Of a stretch of 64,000 nucleotides of DNA, positions 24,512 to 36,140 are shown piece after piece. Location of the stretch: positions 310,001 through 374,000 of the forward strand of contig MU385871.1 of the NCBI GenBank assembly GCA_022497145.1, in the 5' to 3' direction. The translations under genes and the position numbers were made by a program. The notes under the pieces were generated by a model. That model saw nothing but the letters and a program-made list of their open reading frames with translations. It ran no database searches and had not been told where the DNA came from. The first letter of the stretch is position 1; the number at the start of each line of letters is the position of its first letter. The stretch is from Rostrohypoxylon terebratum (Eukaryota; Ascomycota; Sordariomycetes; Xylariales; Hypoxylaceae).

Positions 24512-25494
24512 AGTTTCAAAGAAGCCGCCCTAGAAAGTCCAAGAAAGAAATCCTAGGTAGACGATAGCTGACTCTGAGGCATCGTTAGCGGATGTAATAT
24601 TTTCTTGGAATTAAAACCAGGCTGGTTTGTCTTTGTCTGTTGGAACATTGACAGTATATCAAGACGAGAGGGGGAGAACTCAGTACGAAGTAGATGTGTT
24701 GAAAGTTATCATATCAGAGTGTATTCAAAGGTAGGCAGCACTCGATAGATCTTAATGTGAAATATTTGAAATAGGCGAACACTACGTATCCGCGAAGAGT
24801 CGTTACGTGGAATAGTATACGATGATGGAATGATGACTTGAGGTAGTACGTGAAGTGGATGAAAGAAGGGGATTGATTAAATACTTAAGTCTTACGTCGT
24901 ACTCAGAGATGTCCAATATAATTTCAAAACTGACTCAAGAGGTCGGCGAATGTGAAGTTCGACAAAAGGATGGTTAACGGATTGGTCTGGCCCCAGACGA
25001 GAGACAAGAGAAAGTATTGTTGTTGGGTGAGAAAAAAGATTTCTGGATGATCCACTGTAAAATGTTAAAAATGTTATTATATATACCGTTGAAACCAGGT
25101 TGCGCTTTCTCTACACTGCTGTCTATTAGAAAGTATCGTCAAGGTAACCGTCGCGCTCCATGTGCGTGTCAGATGTGTGCCAGGTGGCGAAATGATGCAT
25201 TGATGCTTTTGGCAGGCGGTAGCAAAATCAAAAGCAGCAATGGCGATCGCAGACCTTGCTGTTTCTGGTAAAGCCGAGCTACCCCACAATAATGAACCTC
25301 GGCTTGTGGAGGATAAAGATGGAGAAGAGCGGACAGAGAAGCTTCAATTGACGGTTATAAACATATCAAGTAATAGATCAACAAATCGTATACTGTTAAC
25401 ATAATATTATCGATTACAACTTAAGTGATCAATTGATACTACTCACTTTTTATATCTTCACTCTTCAGACATATTTCATTAAAAGCAACCGAAA
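24512..25494. other. Intergenic between divergent genes
   Basis: It separates the unknown minus-strand gene from the MaoC hydratase on the plus strand. A 31-codon frame starting at about 24648 (minus) might be an upstream exon of the unknown gene. Otherwise only short unsupported frames are seen. It should contain both promoters. Confidence 0.55.
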
Positions 25495-26570
25495 ATGAGC
25501 GGTCCAGGAGCTGGTTTCGAATATCCTCCCGTCCCAGTGTCGTGGACAAAGCGAGATGTTCTGCTATTCGCCAACACCGTAGGCTGCACATCAAACGAGC
25601 TTCACTTCTTATATGTCAGTACCCTCCATATAAGTCTTTATGAGTCTTATCTCCCTGCATGCTTATGATCCAATGTCATCCAATGAATCCGTAGCTGACG
25701 ACTTTGCAGGAGCTCGATCCAAAATTCTCAGTATTTCCGACTTACCCGGTTATCCTCCGTAAGCGCTTCCCAGAATGACACGTGCGTAACAAGACTAACA
25801 ACCGCGCAGCTTTTAAGAAAGACCAGCAAGATGTCATCGACTTTTACGCCGCGCAGAAAGCTATCCGAATCCCCGGCGTCCCCGAATTCGATGCGCGACG
25901 AGTTGTCGACGGCCAGCGATTGGTCCAATTCCTCAAGCCTCTCCCTACATCGTCCGAAGGCAAGAAGTTTGAGGTCCGCTCCAAGGTCCTAGGCGTTTAT
26001 GACAAGGGCCGTCCTGGCTCCGTCGTCGAGATCCAGCAGGAACTCGTCGATGCTAGCACCGGCGAGGTTTATTCGCGCGCCATTGGAAGTTCCTTCTACG
26101 TCGGGCAGGGCAACTGGGGTGGCCCCAAGGGTCCTGCGACCGTGAATTTCCCTCCTCCCAAGGGCAAGACACCCGACGCCGTGGTCGAGCACCAGACCAC
26201 ACCGCAGACGCCTCTATTGTACCGTCTTAACGGCGACTACAACCCCCTACACGCGCACCCGGAGCCGGGCAAGAAGATGGGATTCGGTGGCGTCATCATC
26301 CACGGTTTATATTCGTTCAACTACTCTGCCCATGTTCTCCTAGAGAAACTTGGAGGTAGTGACCCTGCCAACATCAAAGAATTCCAGGCTCGATTTGCCA
26401 GCCCGGTTAGACCCGGAGACAAGATTGTTACGTCAGTGTGGAGAACTGGCGAGAAGAAGGGCGAATGGGAAGAGATCAGATTTGAGGTCAAGATCGCGGG
26501 CGGAAAGGTGTGCCTGAGCAACGGAAGAGCGTTGATGAAGGTGGTAGGAGAAGCTAAGAGCAAGCTTTAA
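25495..26570 (+). CDS. MaoC-type enoyl-CoA hydratase 2, peroxisomal (SKL)
   Basis: Three exons (25495-25614, 25710-25758, 25810-26570) join to 309 residues. The protein has the two-hotdog layout of eukaryotic 2-enoyl-CoA hydratase 2: an N-terminal degenerate hotdog (about 1-150) and a C-terminal MaoC domain (about 175-300). The hydratase-2 motif is present, with catalytic Asp and His in YRLNGDYNPLHAHPE followed by GFGGVIIHGL. The enzyme hydrates trans-2-enoyl-CoA to (R)-3-hydroxyacyl-CoA in peroxisomal beta-oxidation, the role played by the C-terminal part of Fox2 in multifunctional proteins; this one is free-standing. The last residues are EAKSKL, a canonical PTS1. The short first exon starts MSGPGAGFEY, and the 49-base middle exon supplies ELDPKFSVFPTYPVIL, typical of the family. 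A family role in handling unusual acyl-CoAs is plausible but not shown. Confidence 0.93.
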
Positions 26571-27011
26571 GTGAGAATTTCTGTCAATTGAGCGTGGTTA
26601 TTTACTCTGTATTTCATGACTCAAAAAGTTTGAAGCGGTGTACAGCATATACTATGAAATTATGAAGAGGAATTAATTGGTTCAATGTTGTTCAAACCAT
26701 TTTTATATGTTGTACCTAGTAGTATCCATGGATCATCCTTATCGCCCCCCCTACAGGGTTCAAGGTTCCGACTAGGTGACTCTATTCTCCTATCTAATTG
26801 GTCGTAATTCAGGGGCTACAGTCTGTGGCCAGTAACACTCCTATTGTAACGCGGTAACAACCCCCAAATATCCAAATATCCAAATAAAATTGTTGCCTAA
26901 CGTCTGTCTTCCACTATATTATTTTCACAACTCCAATGACCAAATTGACCTGTCTGCGTCTGCCACTGCAGATATCTTATAAATGGTCTCAAAAATACCG
27001 TTCCAATTCCC
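26571..27011. other. Intergenic, no gene seen
   Basis: It contains the 3' region of the MaoC gene and the promoter of the tubulin cofactor gene. A short direct repeat, CCAAATATCCAAATA, occurs near 26871. I see no supported frame. Confidence 0.65.
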
Positions 27012-28872
27012 ATGGCTACCAACATAAAAGTCGGCGACCGGTTATCTTATGATGGAGCTGTTTGCACAGTCCGGTACATCGGAGAAGTCAGTGGCACATC
27101 TGGTAGCTGGCTTGGCGTAGAATGGGATGATCCGGCGCGAGGAAAACATGACGGGTCTCATAAGGGAGCGAGGTATTTCACATGTAAGTCTTCGAATATA
27201 CCATCCATAATACGATTATCACATTCTAAATAGGAATAGGCCGCTCCAAATCACCAAATGTAGCATCCTTCGTGCGACCAACGAGACCTGCAGAAAAGCC
27301 ACAAAGTTTTGTGACGGCGGTAACTGACAAGTACGCCTCTGAATTAGCCCAGACTGCGGTCATCAAATTTTCAAATAAAGTGGCTGAAGAAGTTGGGTTC
27401 GATAAGATCCAACGCAAGCAAGCCCAATTAGCTGAATTGAGAGTCGTCATTGTCGACGGTTCACGTATCGTATCAGCCTACTCCGAAGGCGACAAGCCTA
27501 TTAGCGAGGTCTGTCCTAAGATAGTTGAGTTGGACCTCAGTAGAAATCTCTTCCAGAATGTTGGGAAAGTTGTAGACATCTGCTCCGAGTTGCCTGCACT
27601 AAGAAGTCTACGGTTGAAGTGAGTTGTTTGTCACTAAAACCTCATTTCTGGTCGCTAATTGAAACTAGCGGCAATCGGTTTCAAGAGATACTCAGTGATG
27701 AGGCCTTAGAAAAATCTCAGGAATTTTTCAAGGATGTCAAGGATCTTGCTCTTGAAGAAACACTCATGAGTTGGGAAGAAATATGTCACGTTGCGACCAA
27801 ATTTCGAACGCTCTCAACACTTTCGGTCTGTGCGAATCAATTGTCGCTTTTACCAGAAACTTCTTTATCGACATTGACTTCTACTCTCGTCTCATTAAAC
27901 CTTGAGTTTAACAACTTCACCACAGTCGCCGACATCGCCAGTTTGTCTGAGTTGAAGGCTCTTCGTAACCTACACCTGAAGGGCAATCATATATCTACTA
28001 TCACCCAAGACTCGTTGCATGACCAACCAATATTCTCGACAAGCTTAAAGTATGTAGACCTGTCCTACAATAAAGTCTCATCATGGGCCTTCGTCGATGC
28101 GCTACCGCATTGCTTCCCAGGGTTGACATCCCTTCGTTTCTCCCATAATCCTATATACGATAACCCAGATCCCGAGTTCTCGACTCAATCAAAGAGCATC
28201 ACGGAAGATGCATACATGTTCACAGTCGGCCGCTTAGCAAATCTGAAGACTCTCAACTTTGGCACAATCTCAAACTCCGACCGTCAAGACGCGGAAATGT
28301 TCTACCTGGCTCGCATCGGTAAGCATCTAGCCGCTGTTCCCGAAGACCAGGAGGCAGAGGTCATTAAGCAGCACAAACGCTTTGCCGAATTATGCGAGTT
28401 ATACGCACCGCCCGTAATCAATAGGCGTAAGGAGATTAACCCGGCATTCCTAGAAGCCAGGCTAATTACCATGCATTTTAACTTCCAGCCCGCGGGTGAG
28501 AAAGACAAGATTATAGAGAGGACGACTAAGATCCCGAAGAGCTTTGACATCTATGCTGTGAAGGGAATTGCCGGCAAATTATTCGGTGCGAGGCCGCTTA
28601 GCCTACGTTTGATATGGGAAACCGGTGAGTGGGATCCGGTTTTCGGGTTCGATGATGAAGTAGAGGATAGCGATGAAGAAGAGGATGAGGAAAAGGAGGG
28701 AGAGTTAGATGATGGAAATGCGGGAGATGCCGGAGATCTAGGAGACAGCCCCCAACCGGATGGTAAATCTGGCAAGTGGGTCAAGCGTGAGGCAGAGCTG
28801 CAAGACGGGCCACGACAGCTTGGGTTTTGTGTTGACGGTTCGGAGGCGAGAGTCAGGGTTGAGCTCAGATGA
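27012..28872 (+). CDS. PAC2: Tubulin-folding cofactor E (CAP-Gly, LRR, ubiquitin-like)
   Basis: Three exons (27012-27183, 27240-27618, 27669-28872) join to 584 residues. Domains in order are an N-terminal CAP-Gly domain (about 5-70; GSWLGVEWDDPARGKHDGSH and GARYFTC), leucine-rich repeats (about 120-360; e.g. LRSLRLNGNRF and LVSLNLEFNNF), and a C-terminal ubiquitin-like domain (about 455-584) interrupted by an acidic EEEDEEKEGELDD insert. This order is diagnostic of TBCE (Pac2 in budding yeast, Alp21 in fission yeast). The protein binds alpha-tubulin and, with cofactors C and D, assembles the tubulin heterodimer in the cytosol. Splices were placed so that the CAP-Gly cysteine (FTC) and the first LRR (RLNGNRF) are formed across the junctions. 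The acidic insert in the UBL is probably a lineage-specific loop. No breaks are seen. Confidence 0.93.
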
Positions 28873-29369
28873 GTCAAACCAAGCCTACCTAGTATTGGTA
28901 ATGGAACAATCATTGAAATTACACCGTACGATGAAGAACTTGCCTATGTACTAGGTAGGTAGGCAGATGAATATTTGAGACCAAGACAACCTGGGACCTG
29001 AGTATTCTCTAACAAGAGGAACCATATATTCCAAGACAGATTACTATCGATACTGGCCTTCCATTTTACTAATGGATACCTGCTTAACAAAACTTTGACC
29101 TCATTGGTCGGTTCTAAGAACATACAAACAAACACTGACACAGCAAACGGATGCATGGTCCAAACGATCGCTATGTACAGTGCTAGGTGCTAGGTGGTCA
29201 GCATATAATCAAACCGCCGGATACTGGATGTCACTAATCCTGTATTCCTAACTTTACCTGCTGCGACTCTCACTTTTCACTCCTGACATACCAACCCGTT
29301 TATAATCCTGAAAACTTAAATACAACCAATACCTACTAGGTATTACCTACATGAGTGACCGAAAAAGGC
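28873..29369. other. Intergenic, no gene seen
   Basis: This is the gap between two plus-strand genes. It holds several TAGGTAGG/CTAGGT palindromic words near 28945-28970 and 29330-29345. An upstream ATG at 29351 opens a different frame ending within the next gene; it may act as an upstream open frame. Confidence 0.55.
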
Positions 29370-31070
29370 ATGGATACCACTCAACCTCACCAGAATGCCG
29401 GTGGCAGTGGTGTCGCAACAGCTGCTGCAAGCGGTCACCAACATCAGCGAACGGCCTCTATCTCTGCGCTGCCCATCCGACAGTCTAACAACGCCGACCT
29501 CTCATCACCCCAAAGCCCGGACCAGAATCAAATTCAAAAGCAGACCAACTTTCCGCAGCATTTCATCGTGCGTCCTGGCGTTACAAAGCACACAGCCAGC
29601 GGCACAGTCACGACCCCCGGTCCCATAGTGCCTCTCATTGCTGTGGACCAATTGCCCGAGTGGCTGGACTTGTTCGGGGTACCGCGGGAGCTGAGCCTTG
29701 AACAGACGGTCGGCCTGACCAACCTAGGCACCGTGGTCCGGGATCCGGAGTTTTACGATGTATACATGCATACCGACCTTAACATCGCACCCGCCAACGG
29801 TTCCAACAACGAGAATTACAGACGAGAGGATAGGAGCAACGCCTTGCTTATCTCTTCGGATGTGGACACATCCGGTCCGCCTTCGAGCTCGTCGTCCGCG
29901 GTGTCGCTGCCGACATCACCTCTCATCCCACGCTTGGATCCTGCTGCGAAAGGGTTAGCTGCCAGTAGGCACGCATATATCAACGACACTGACAAGAAGG
30001 CCGGGGTTAGCAACAATGGCGGCAACAATGGTAGCAGCACCAAAAAACACCCCAACACCTCTTCTCAGCAAGCTACCATGAGCCAAGGTCAAGGCCAATA
30101 CCAACGGCTCCCCTCGCCCACAGCGGCAGGCAGCACGCCTCCAACCCACACCTCCCCTTACCCCCTCATCCACCCAACATTCCCGCACCCAACATTACAC
30201 CCCCAAGCCTACCCACCACCGCATCCGCACGCCGCGTACCCGACCCCCCCTCCACCAGCCCCATCATCCGTCCACCCAGCCGACCGCATGCTCTACTCCT
30301 GGACACCTCCATCCCAGCACAAAAGCAAGTCCACCTCCGCCTCCGCCTCGCGTCAAAAGACGCCCAACGCCAACCCCCCCTCCACCACCTCCAACTCTAA
30401 CAACGGCACCAACAGCGCGGGAGGAAACACCAACACCAGCAGCAACAGCATCTACTGCAAACACTGGTGCCATCGCGGTACCTGCCGCTGGGGCGCGCAG
30501 TGCCGCTACGCGCACGCGATGCCGGCGACGGCGGAGGGCCTACGCGAGGTCGGGCTCTCGCACCACCCGGCGTGGTGGACGACGGCGTACAACATGATGG
30601 CGTACGGGACGCCCGCCGCCGGCGGGTTCGGCGCTGGTGCTTGGTACCCTCCTCCTCCCCCCCATCATCCGCATCCGCCCGTACCCCCGCAGCATCCCGT
30701 GTCCGGGAAGTATTACGGAGGAGGAGGGGGTGGGCGGAAGGCGCAGAAGGAGAAGGAGAAGGAGAAGGAGAAGGAGAGGAAAGAGGCTGCGGCGGTGGCG
30801 GTGGCGGCGGAGAAGGGTAAGGAGAAAGAGAAGGAGAAGGAGAAGGGGAAGATGGTGGAGGGGAGGGGACAGGGACAGGGACAGGGTGAGGGAGATGGGA
30901 ATAGAGGAGCCCCCGAGTCGGGTAAAAGGGTAGATATGAACCAGAACCAGAACCAGAACCAGCCGAAGAAAGACAATCTGGAAGGAAAGGTCGGCACAGT
31001 CGGTCAGGAGCAGAGGAAGCTGGAGCAGCCGGAACAGCCGGAGGAGGTGCCGAAGCTGGTCGAGATCTAG
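29370..31070 (+). CDS. CCCH zinc-finger protein with low-complexity tails
   Basis: A single exon of 566 residues. The first ATG in frame is at 29370 (MDTTQPHQNAGG); earlier in-frame triplets are not ATG. One CCCH finger lies at about residues 366-386 (IYCKHWCHRGTCRWGAQC, then RYAH), spaced C-x8-C-x5-C-x3-H, the standard RNA-binding zinc finger. A conserved-looking block (IVPLIAVDQLPEWLDLFGVPRELSLEQTVGLTNLGTV in two halves, about 90-130) precedes long Pro/His/Ser/Thr-rich regions. The tail after about 450 is dominated by Lys-Glu, Gly-Gln and Asn-Gln repeats. The protein probably binds RNA, or DNA as some fungal members do; the target is unknown. The KE-rich stretch (about 455-500) could form a long charged helix. 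Frame and stop are clear, but the start could be slightly different. Confidence 0.82.
   Translation: MDTTQPHQNAGGSGVATAAASGHQHQRTASISALPIRQSNNADLSSPQSPDQNQIQKQTNFPQHFIVRPGVTKHTASGTVTTPGPIVPLIAVDQLPEWLDLFGVPRELSLEQTVGLTNLGTVVRDPEFYDVYMHTDLNIAPANGSNNENYRREDRSNALLISSDVDTSGPPSSSSSAVSLPTSPLIPRLDPAAKGLAASRHAYINDTDKKAGVSNNGGNNGSSTKKHPNTSSQQATMSQGQGQYQRLPSPTAAGSTPPTHTSPYPLIHPTFPHPTLHPQAYPPPHPHAAYPTPPPPAPSSVHPADRMLYSWTPPSQHKSKSTSASASRQKTPNANPPSTTSNSNNGTNSAGGNTNTSSNSIYCKHWCHRGTCRWGAQCRYAHAMPATAEGLREVGLSHHPAWWTTAYNMMAYGTPAAGGFGAGAWYPPPPPHHPHPPVPPQHPVSGKYYGGGGGGRKAQKEKEKEKEKERKEAAAVAVAAEKGKEKEKEKEKGKMVEGRGQGQGQGEGDGNRGAPESGKRVDMNQNQNQNQPKKDNLEGKVGTVGQEQRKLEQPEQPEEVPKLVEI
30735..30900. repeat. Purine-rich simple-sequence tract inside the CCCH coding region
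   Basis: The coding strand is almost entirely A and G, with AGAAGG-type hexamers and GGACAG repeats. It encodes Lys-Glu and Gly-Gln runs and is prone to length change. A (CAGAAC)n run encoding Asn-Gln follows at about 30941-30962. Confidence 0.75.
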
Positions 31071-31574
31071 CTAGCTGGAGGTTAGTAGGGGAGTAGACAG
31101 CGCTGTATTTTCAGACAGGTATTTGTAGAATCACAAGTCTAGTGTCCAACAAACCTATTCTGATTGGTCAAGCGTGCATGTCTAGTGCCAATACCTGCTG
31201 TCGTGGGACCTGTCGATCATTCGTAAAATTGTGTATTTGTTGTTATCAGTAAAGAACCTCAGGACTCACAACTCCAACCATGCTCGCAGACAAAGAGGAC
31301 ACAACTCAAGATGTGCACAACCCAACCGCAGCTGGACGAAAAAAGCCCCATAGCCATAGCATACACATTGTTCGTCAAGGTACTTTGTACAGTTGTCTTC
31401 CACTTTCACTTCCCAGTCTTCTCACGACTCGCAGCTCACAGCTCACAACTCATGATCATTTCTCAACCTCACCATCTCTTGCTCACGGCGCACTCCGGCA
31501 TTTCTGTTCATCGGGGCTCGCCTTTCTCCTTACTACTTACTGTCTACTACCCTAATAGAAGCCTAGTCCTTTCC
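31071..31574. other. Intergenic between convergent genes
   Basis: The gap lies between the stop codons of the CCCH gene and the succinate dehydrogenase gene. CT-rich short frames are present without domains. It probably carries both 3' untranslated regions. Confidence 0.65.
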
Positions 31575-32594
31575 CTAGAAAGACATGGTCTTCTTGATCT
31601 CGGCAATCGCTAATCCGGGGTTCAGGCCCTTGGGACATGTTCGTGTGCAGTTGAGGATGGTGTGGCATCGGTACAAGCTCATCGAGTTGTCGAGCGCCGC
31701 CTTGCGCTCGGCTTTGCGCTCGTCACGGGAGTCGGCTAACCATCGGTACGATTGCAGCAGGATAGCGGGTCCGAGGTACTCTTCGGAGTTCCACCAGTAC
31801 GAGGGGCATGACGTCGAGCAGCATGCGCACAGGATGCACTCGTATAAGCCGTCTAGCTTCTTGCGGTCCGCCTTGCTCTGTCGGTATTCCTTGCCCTGTA
31901 GCGAGGTAATTAGTACGAGTCGCAAGAATTATGAGTATTTTAAAAATGCGTTACATACATCAGGCGCGGGGGTATCTCGCTGGAGGTAAGGCTTGATCGA
32001 CTTGTATTGCTTGTAGAAATGCGTCAAGTCGGGTACGAGGTCTTTGACGACGTATGTGTGGGGTAGCGGATAGATCTTCATCTCCTTGCTAGTGTCTGTG
32101 GGAATTCGGCCTGTCATGTGAAAGTCATGTTAGCTAAGGCCTGTCTACACTAATCACTTCCGCAACACCGCTAAATGCAAAGGCATGGACCGCTCAAAAA
32201 ACTTACACAAGCAGGCTAATGTGTTTGTGCCATTAATGTTCATAGCGCAGCTACCACAGATACCCTCTCGGCAACTTCGACGGAATGTTAATGTAGGATC
32301 TATCTCGTTCTTGATTCGGACAAGAGCATCAAGCACCATGGGTCCAGTCTTATTGAGATCCAGCGTGTACTTCTGCATTGTCGGCTTCTCTGTGGGAGTT
32401 TCAGGGTTCCATCGGTAGATGTTGAATGTCTTCATGCGCGTGTCGGCGCTTCCTTTGGGGTCCGCCTCTACGGTAGCGCTACCAACTGAAGCCATTGATC
32501 GCGCGAACATCAACGGTAATGCAGTTGGTCGTGGCGATGCCGCCGCGGCGAGCAGCCGTGACGATGTTGAGCGGAGAGCTGCCATTGTGGGCAA
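31575..32594 (-). CDS. SDH2: Succinate dehydrogenase iron-sulfur subunit
   Basis: Three exons (32594-32207, 32110-31959, 31895-31575) join to 286 residues. The protein is the Fe-S subunit of complex II, carrying electrons from FAD in the flavoprotein subunit to ubiquinone at the mitochondrial inner membrane. Residues 1-35 (Arg/Ser/Ala-rich, no acids) form a matrix-targeting leader. The [2Fe-2S] ligands are Cys108, Cys113 and Cys116 in CREGICGSC plus Cys128; the [4Fe-4S] and [3Fe-4S] ligands lie in CILCACCSTSC (200-210) and in RCHTILNCTRTCPKG (256-270). His258 is the histidine that is substituted in fungi resistant to SDHI fungicides; here it is the wild-type residue. Splice sites (GTAAGT, GTATGT) and phases are clean. 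The length matches the family, and this looks like a normal housekeeping copy. Confidence 0.97.
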
Positions 32595-33820
32595 TGTCGG
32601 GAATTATTGGACCGATCAATTGGGTTTGTGGTTTGTATGTTGTCTACCGTCGGTGGAAGACAAAATATGTGAATAGAGTAGAATGACTTTGACGATGTGA
32701 ATGTAAAATGTTAAGTGTAAAATGTAATTGGATTAAAAAGTTAAAAAAGAATAAATGACCGAAACAAACCTTTGCTAAAAGGTTGTTTGACAATTTAGTG
32801 GCCAAAAAATGAGAAGAATGTCTTCATCATTGAACTTTCCTTCCCACTTCCCACCCGACCCGGTTTGCCCTCGGCTATTGTCGTACTGTGTGATTACTCC
32901 CGACCAATCACATGCTTTCAATTAATCAACTCGCGCGGACCATCTATTATTCCGGAACATTTGCTACGTGAAGATCCATGCCGCCCTTAGCGTCATCCGT
33001 GCCACCCGTCCGAATCAAATCTCCATTCCAGTCCATTCCAGCCAATCACAAAAGACGCTGAATAACTCGCTGAATCGCATTACGCAGTATGCATCGCGGA
33101 AGCTGGAACCAAGAACATCCCACCCCAACCAAGCCAATGATCGAAGACGTATTTGATTTTTGCATTTTCTAAGGTTACGAGTGGGTGTACCTGTCCCCAA
33201 TCCTGAGAGGGGAATGCACTACCTAGTAGGTACTTACCTGTATAGTAGGAATGTGGCGTGTACCTCAGGTACCTAGGACCTACTACTAGGTAGGTGTACC
33301 TACCTAGTAGGTATCAATTCAGAAGGATGCGCCGATGCAGCCATGTACGTCGGATGGCGTATAAGTTCATTGTTAAACATCAGCATACATGGCTATTATC
33401 TTGTCATGAGATGTCTGTATTTGCATGTAAACATGTAAAGGCTTTGTACTCGAAGGTCCCGCAGCAGAAAGAAATGTACCCATGACACATGTAAACCCAT
33501 TTTATCTACCCCCTCAGTTCCCGGATTCCCTGATCATGGCCTATCTGCCAGTCTGCCTTAATTCTTCCCTTAAACACATCCCGCAAGAATAGCAAATTGC
33601 GTACCCGACGCCGCATGTTTTCTTAGCTAACCCATTGACCTATCGCATCTAAAAGATGTTAGACAACATCAAAGAAGCAATGCCCATTATTAACGCCCGA
33701 GTCCCCTAATCATGCCTACAGAAACATCTACACTGTACCCCGCCACTCCAGAGTCACTTGTCCGGATTTTATTATAGTGGTATCGCAAATTCGCCAAAGA
33801 CTAGAGGGCACCATGTAGGA
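32595..33820. promoter_or_regulatory. Upstream region of SDH2 with CCAAT box; otherwise no gene
   Basis: CCAATCA at 32904-32910 lies about 310 bases upstream of the SDH2 start and could bind the CCAAT-binding complex that controls respiratory genes in ascomycetes; this is inference. A further CCAATCA occurs near 33041. A dense cluster of TACCTAGG/CTAGGTAGG palindromes lies at about 33265-33315. No supported frame is seen up to the F-box gene stop at 33821. Confidence 0.4.
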
Positions 33821-35494
33821 TCATACTCCGAATATTCCTAAGAGATGAAAGTCAGTAAAAATGAGAATATATTAATCGGAGATGGAGTGGGATGGAGAAG
33901 TTTGTATGCCAGGTACCTCGCCTTATGACAAATTCAATAGATCGGACAATTGACTTACTTTGATACATGAAATCCTCCGCTAGACCGTCGTCTATTCCGT
34001 CCATAAAGTCGTCATACCCATCGACGTAATCCAAGTATTCCTCGAAGTCTGCGAGATCATCATCGTCACTTGCGTCAAGTTCCTCATCGTCTATACATGC
34101 ACATGTTAGTACTGGTTGTGGGACCGAGACAAATATCTGCTATTCTCACCTTCGTCGTCGTAACCGTCAGATTCGTCTAATTCTTCCTCAGGCAGCATTT
34201 CGACCATGTATCCTAGCACCTTTCTCATATCAGGGCCGACGTAGGAGAAGCGTTCACTACCGCTTGGAAGCCTTATGTATCTGCGCATGTGCCCTGATTC
34301 CACAGCTATTCTGCTGAAGGATACCTCCTCAAGACAACTACACTTTTGAGCTAGGTTTTCAATAGTCGTGGGCCAATCTTCGAATTGTTGTTTGGTAGGG
34401 TCAGGTAAGATGATCGTCAAATCATGAAGAGTTAATTTTCGCAGAGTCGTGGAGAATTTCTCAACAATATCTGCGATATCTTCGAAACGAGTCTGGAACC
34501 AGCCGAGCTCTAACTCTTGAAGTTGAGTAAATACCGGAGGTTGGGCTGGCTCGAGCCCGTGAAATTTGCCAGATCGGTTGTCTAAGCTTGAGGCCGATAC
34601 CCAGCGGAAAAATCCATCAAAATGGTAGATGTGCTCAATGCGCAAACGCTTGATTTGGGTAGACTGTGCGAGAAACTTGCGCAGGTAATACGTCTCAAGC
34701 CTGTCCGATCCATCCGGCATTCCCATGGGGATCGATGCCATGCTTCTAGCACCAACTCGAATGTCTATAGCCTCAAGATTTGATAGTACCGGCCAGACAG
34801 CCTTAGTCATGAAGGGGGGAATGTTTAGCGACTCGTCGTCGAATCTGCTATAGTTTGTCTCGATTCCAAATCGTTTCGGTCTTGCACCCGCTTTTCCTAA
34901 TGCGAACAGGACGTTATGTACGCACTTAGCGTTTGGTTTTCGTATGTTGGAATAGCTAGAAATATCATCGAGCTTAATGTCAACCGAAGTCTCTCTAAAT
35001 ATGTGAGAGGTTCCGTATATGGGCAAGAAACGGTTTGGACTATAAGAAGGTGCGGTCTCGCTGACTTCGATGACCTGGAGATTGAGATTTCGGAATGCCT
35101 CGACGAGCAGCTCCTGGTCATAACTAGTCTCTAGTAGAACGAACTGATCGGAACACATTTGGTTGTATTTGACAAGTCCGTGGTCTCTCTCGTTCCTAGG
35201 GAGCCGTCGTCCGGTGAATGCTCGTTTGGGACTCAGAAGCCGTGTCGAGATGATCACGTGTTGGAGGTATGGTCCAAAGCGAGACTCTGATATGTCCACT
35301 AGGGCCTGGAGACTGAACTCAGTGCGCATGATTGTGATCTTGCGGAAGTAATCCTGGGCGAACGTTCTGAAGAGTGCGGCCTCGATACCTCTGCATGTTA
35401 GGCGAAGAGCGCAATGGCTCGGTGCATCAAGGTATGATGTAATTTCGAGGAGAACCTCTAAAGGCATGGTGGTAAGATTCGCGGGAGCCATCAT
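33821..35494 (-). CDS. F-box protein with acidic C-terminal tail
   Basis: Three exons (35494-34150, 34090-33959, 33837-33821) join to 497 residues. An F-box occupies about residues 8-45 (TTMPLEVLLEITSYLDAPSH and LRLTCRGIEAALF), the site that normally binds Skp1 in SCF ubiquitin ligases. The middle has leucine-spaced segments (LQELELGWFQ, LRKLTLHDLTIILP, LEEVSFSRIAV) resembling irregular leucine-rich repeats, a usual substrate-binding region. The last about 60 residues are strongly acidic (ELDESDGYDDE, then DDEELDASDDDDLADFEEYL). The final exon is only 17 bases and encodes RIFGV before the stop. Both last introns have good GTGAGA/GTAAGT donors and TATAG/CTTAG acceptors. The substrate is unknown. 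Such F-box genes are numerous in Pezizomycotina. Confidence 0.82.
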
Positions 35495-36140
35495 CAATGT
35501 TGTGGACGCGAGTGCGCGACAGTGTATCGCTTGGGTCCAGTATCATTGATCTAATACTTGTAAGACGAATTTATGTGAATGTGAATGTGAAAGTGCAAGA
35601 TCGAAGGTTGTATTTTACACGCTCTGAGGTTGAGGTTTGCTGTTAAAAAGAAATGAAACTGGAAATTGATCAGAAATTAGAGCTAACAACATTAATTGAA
35701 ACGCCCGGGGGGAGGGGGGGTTAGCTCCCTCCTCCCTACTAGGTGCCTGGTGCCACCCTTTAGTTTAGCATGGACGCTTAGCTAAGGCTGCTAGGCTGCC
35801 GGTACCTCAGCTAGCGCGGCTGCCCATAGCTGAATTGGTAAAGTTTTTAGAACGATTTGCGCGTGTGCACGTGCCAAGCTTTCCCGATTTCCGGGATTGG
35901 TTGAAGGAACAGCTGGCTGCCGTCTGTTCTAATTTATCTTGCGAGCACTTTTCTAGGTATTAGTAAATACTAGCCTACCTACAAGGTAGCTATTTTTTTT
36001 TTCTTTAATAATCTTTTGTCGCCCACCTATACATACTACACTACGGACAATATCAAGGTGAGGAAAGGGTGAGGTGCTTACTAAATTTTATAATTCTTCG
36101 TGGCCACTCATGGAAAGCCACCTTTTCAAGTTGAACCACG
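35495..36140. other. Intergenic between divergent genes
   Basis: It separates the F-box gene (minus) from the PP2C gene (plus) and must hold both promoters. It contains a G-rich run at about 35705-35719 and a T-rich tract at about 35992-36010. No frame of interest is seen. Confidence 0.6.
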
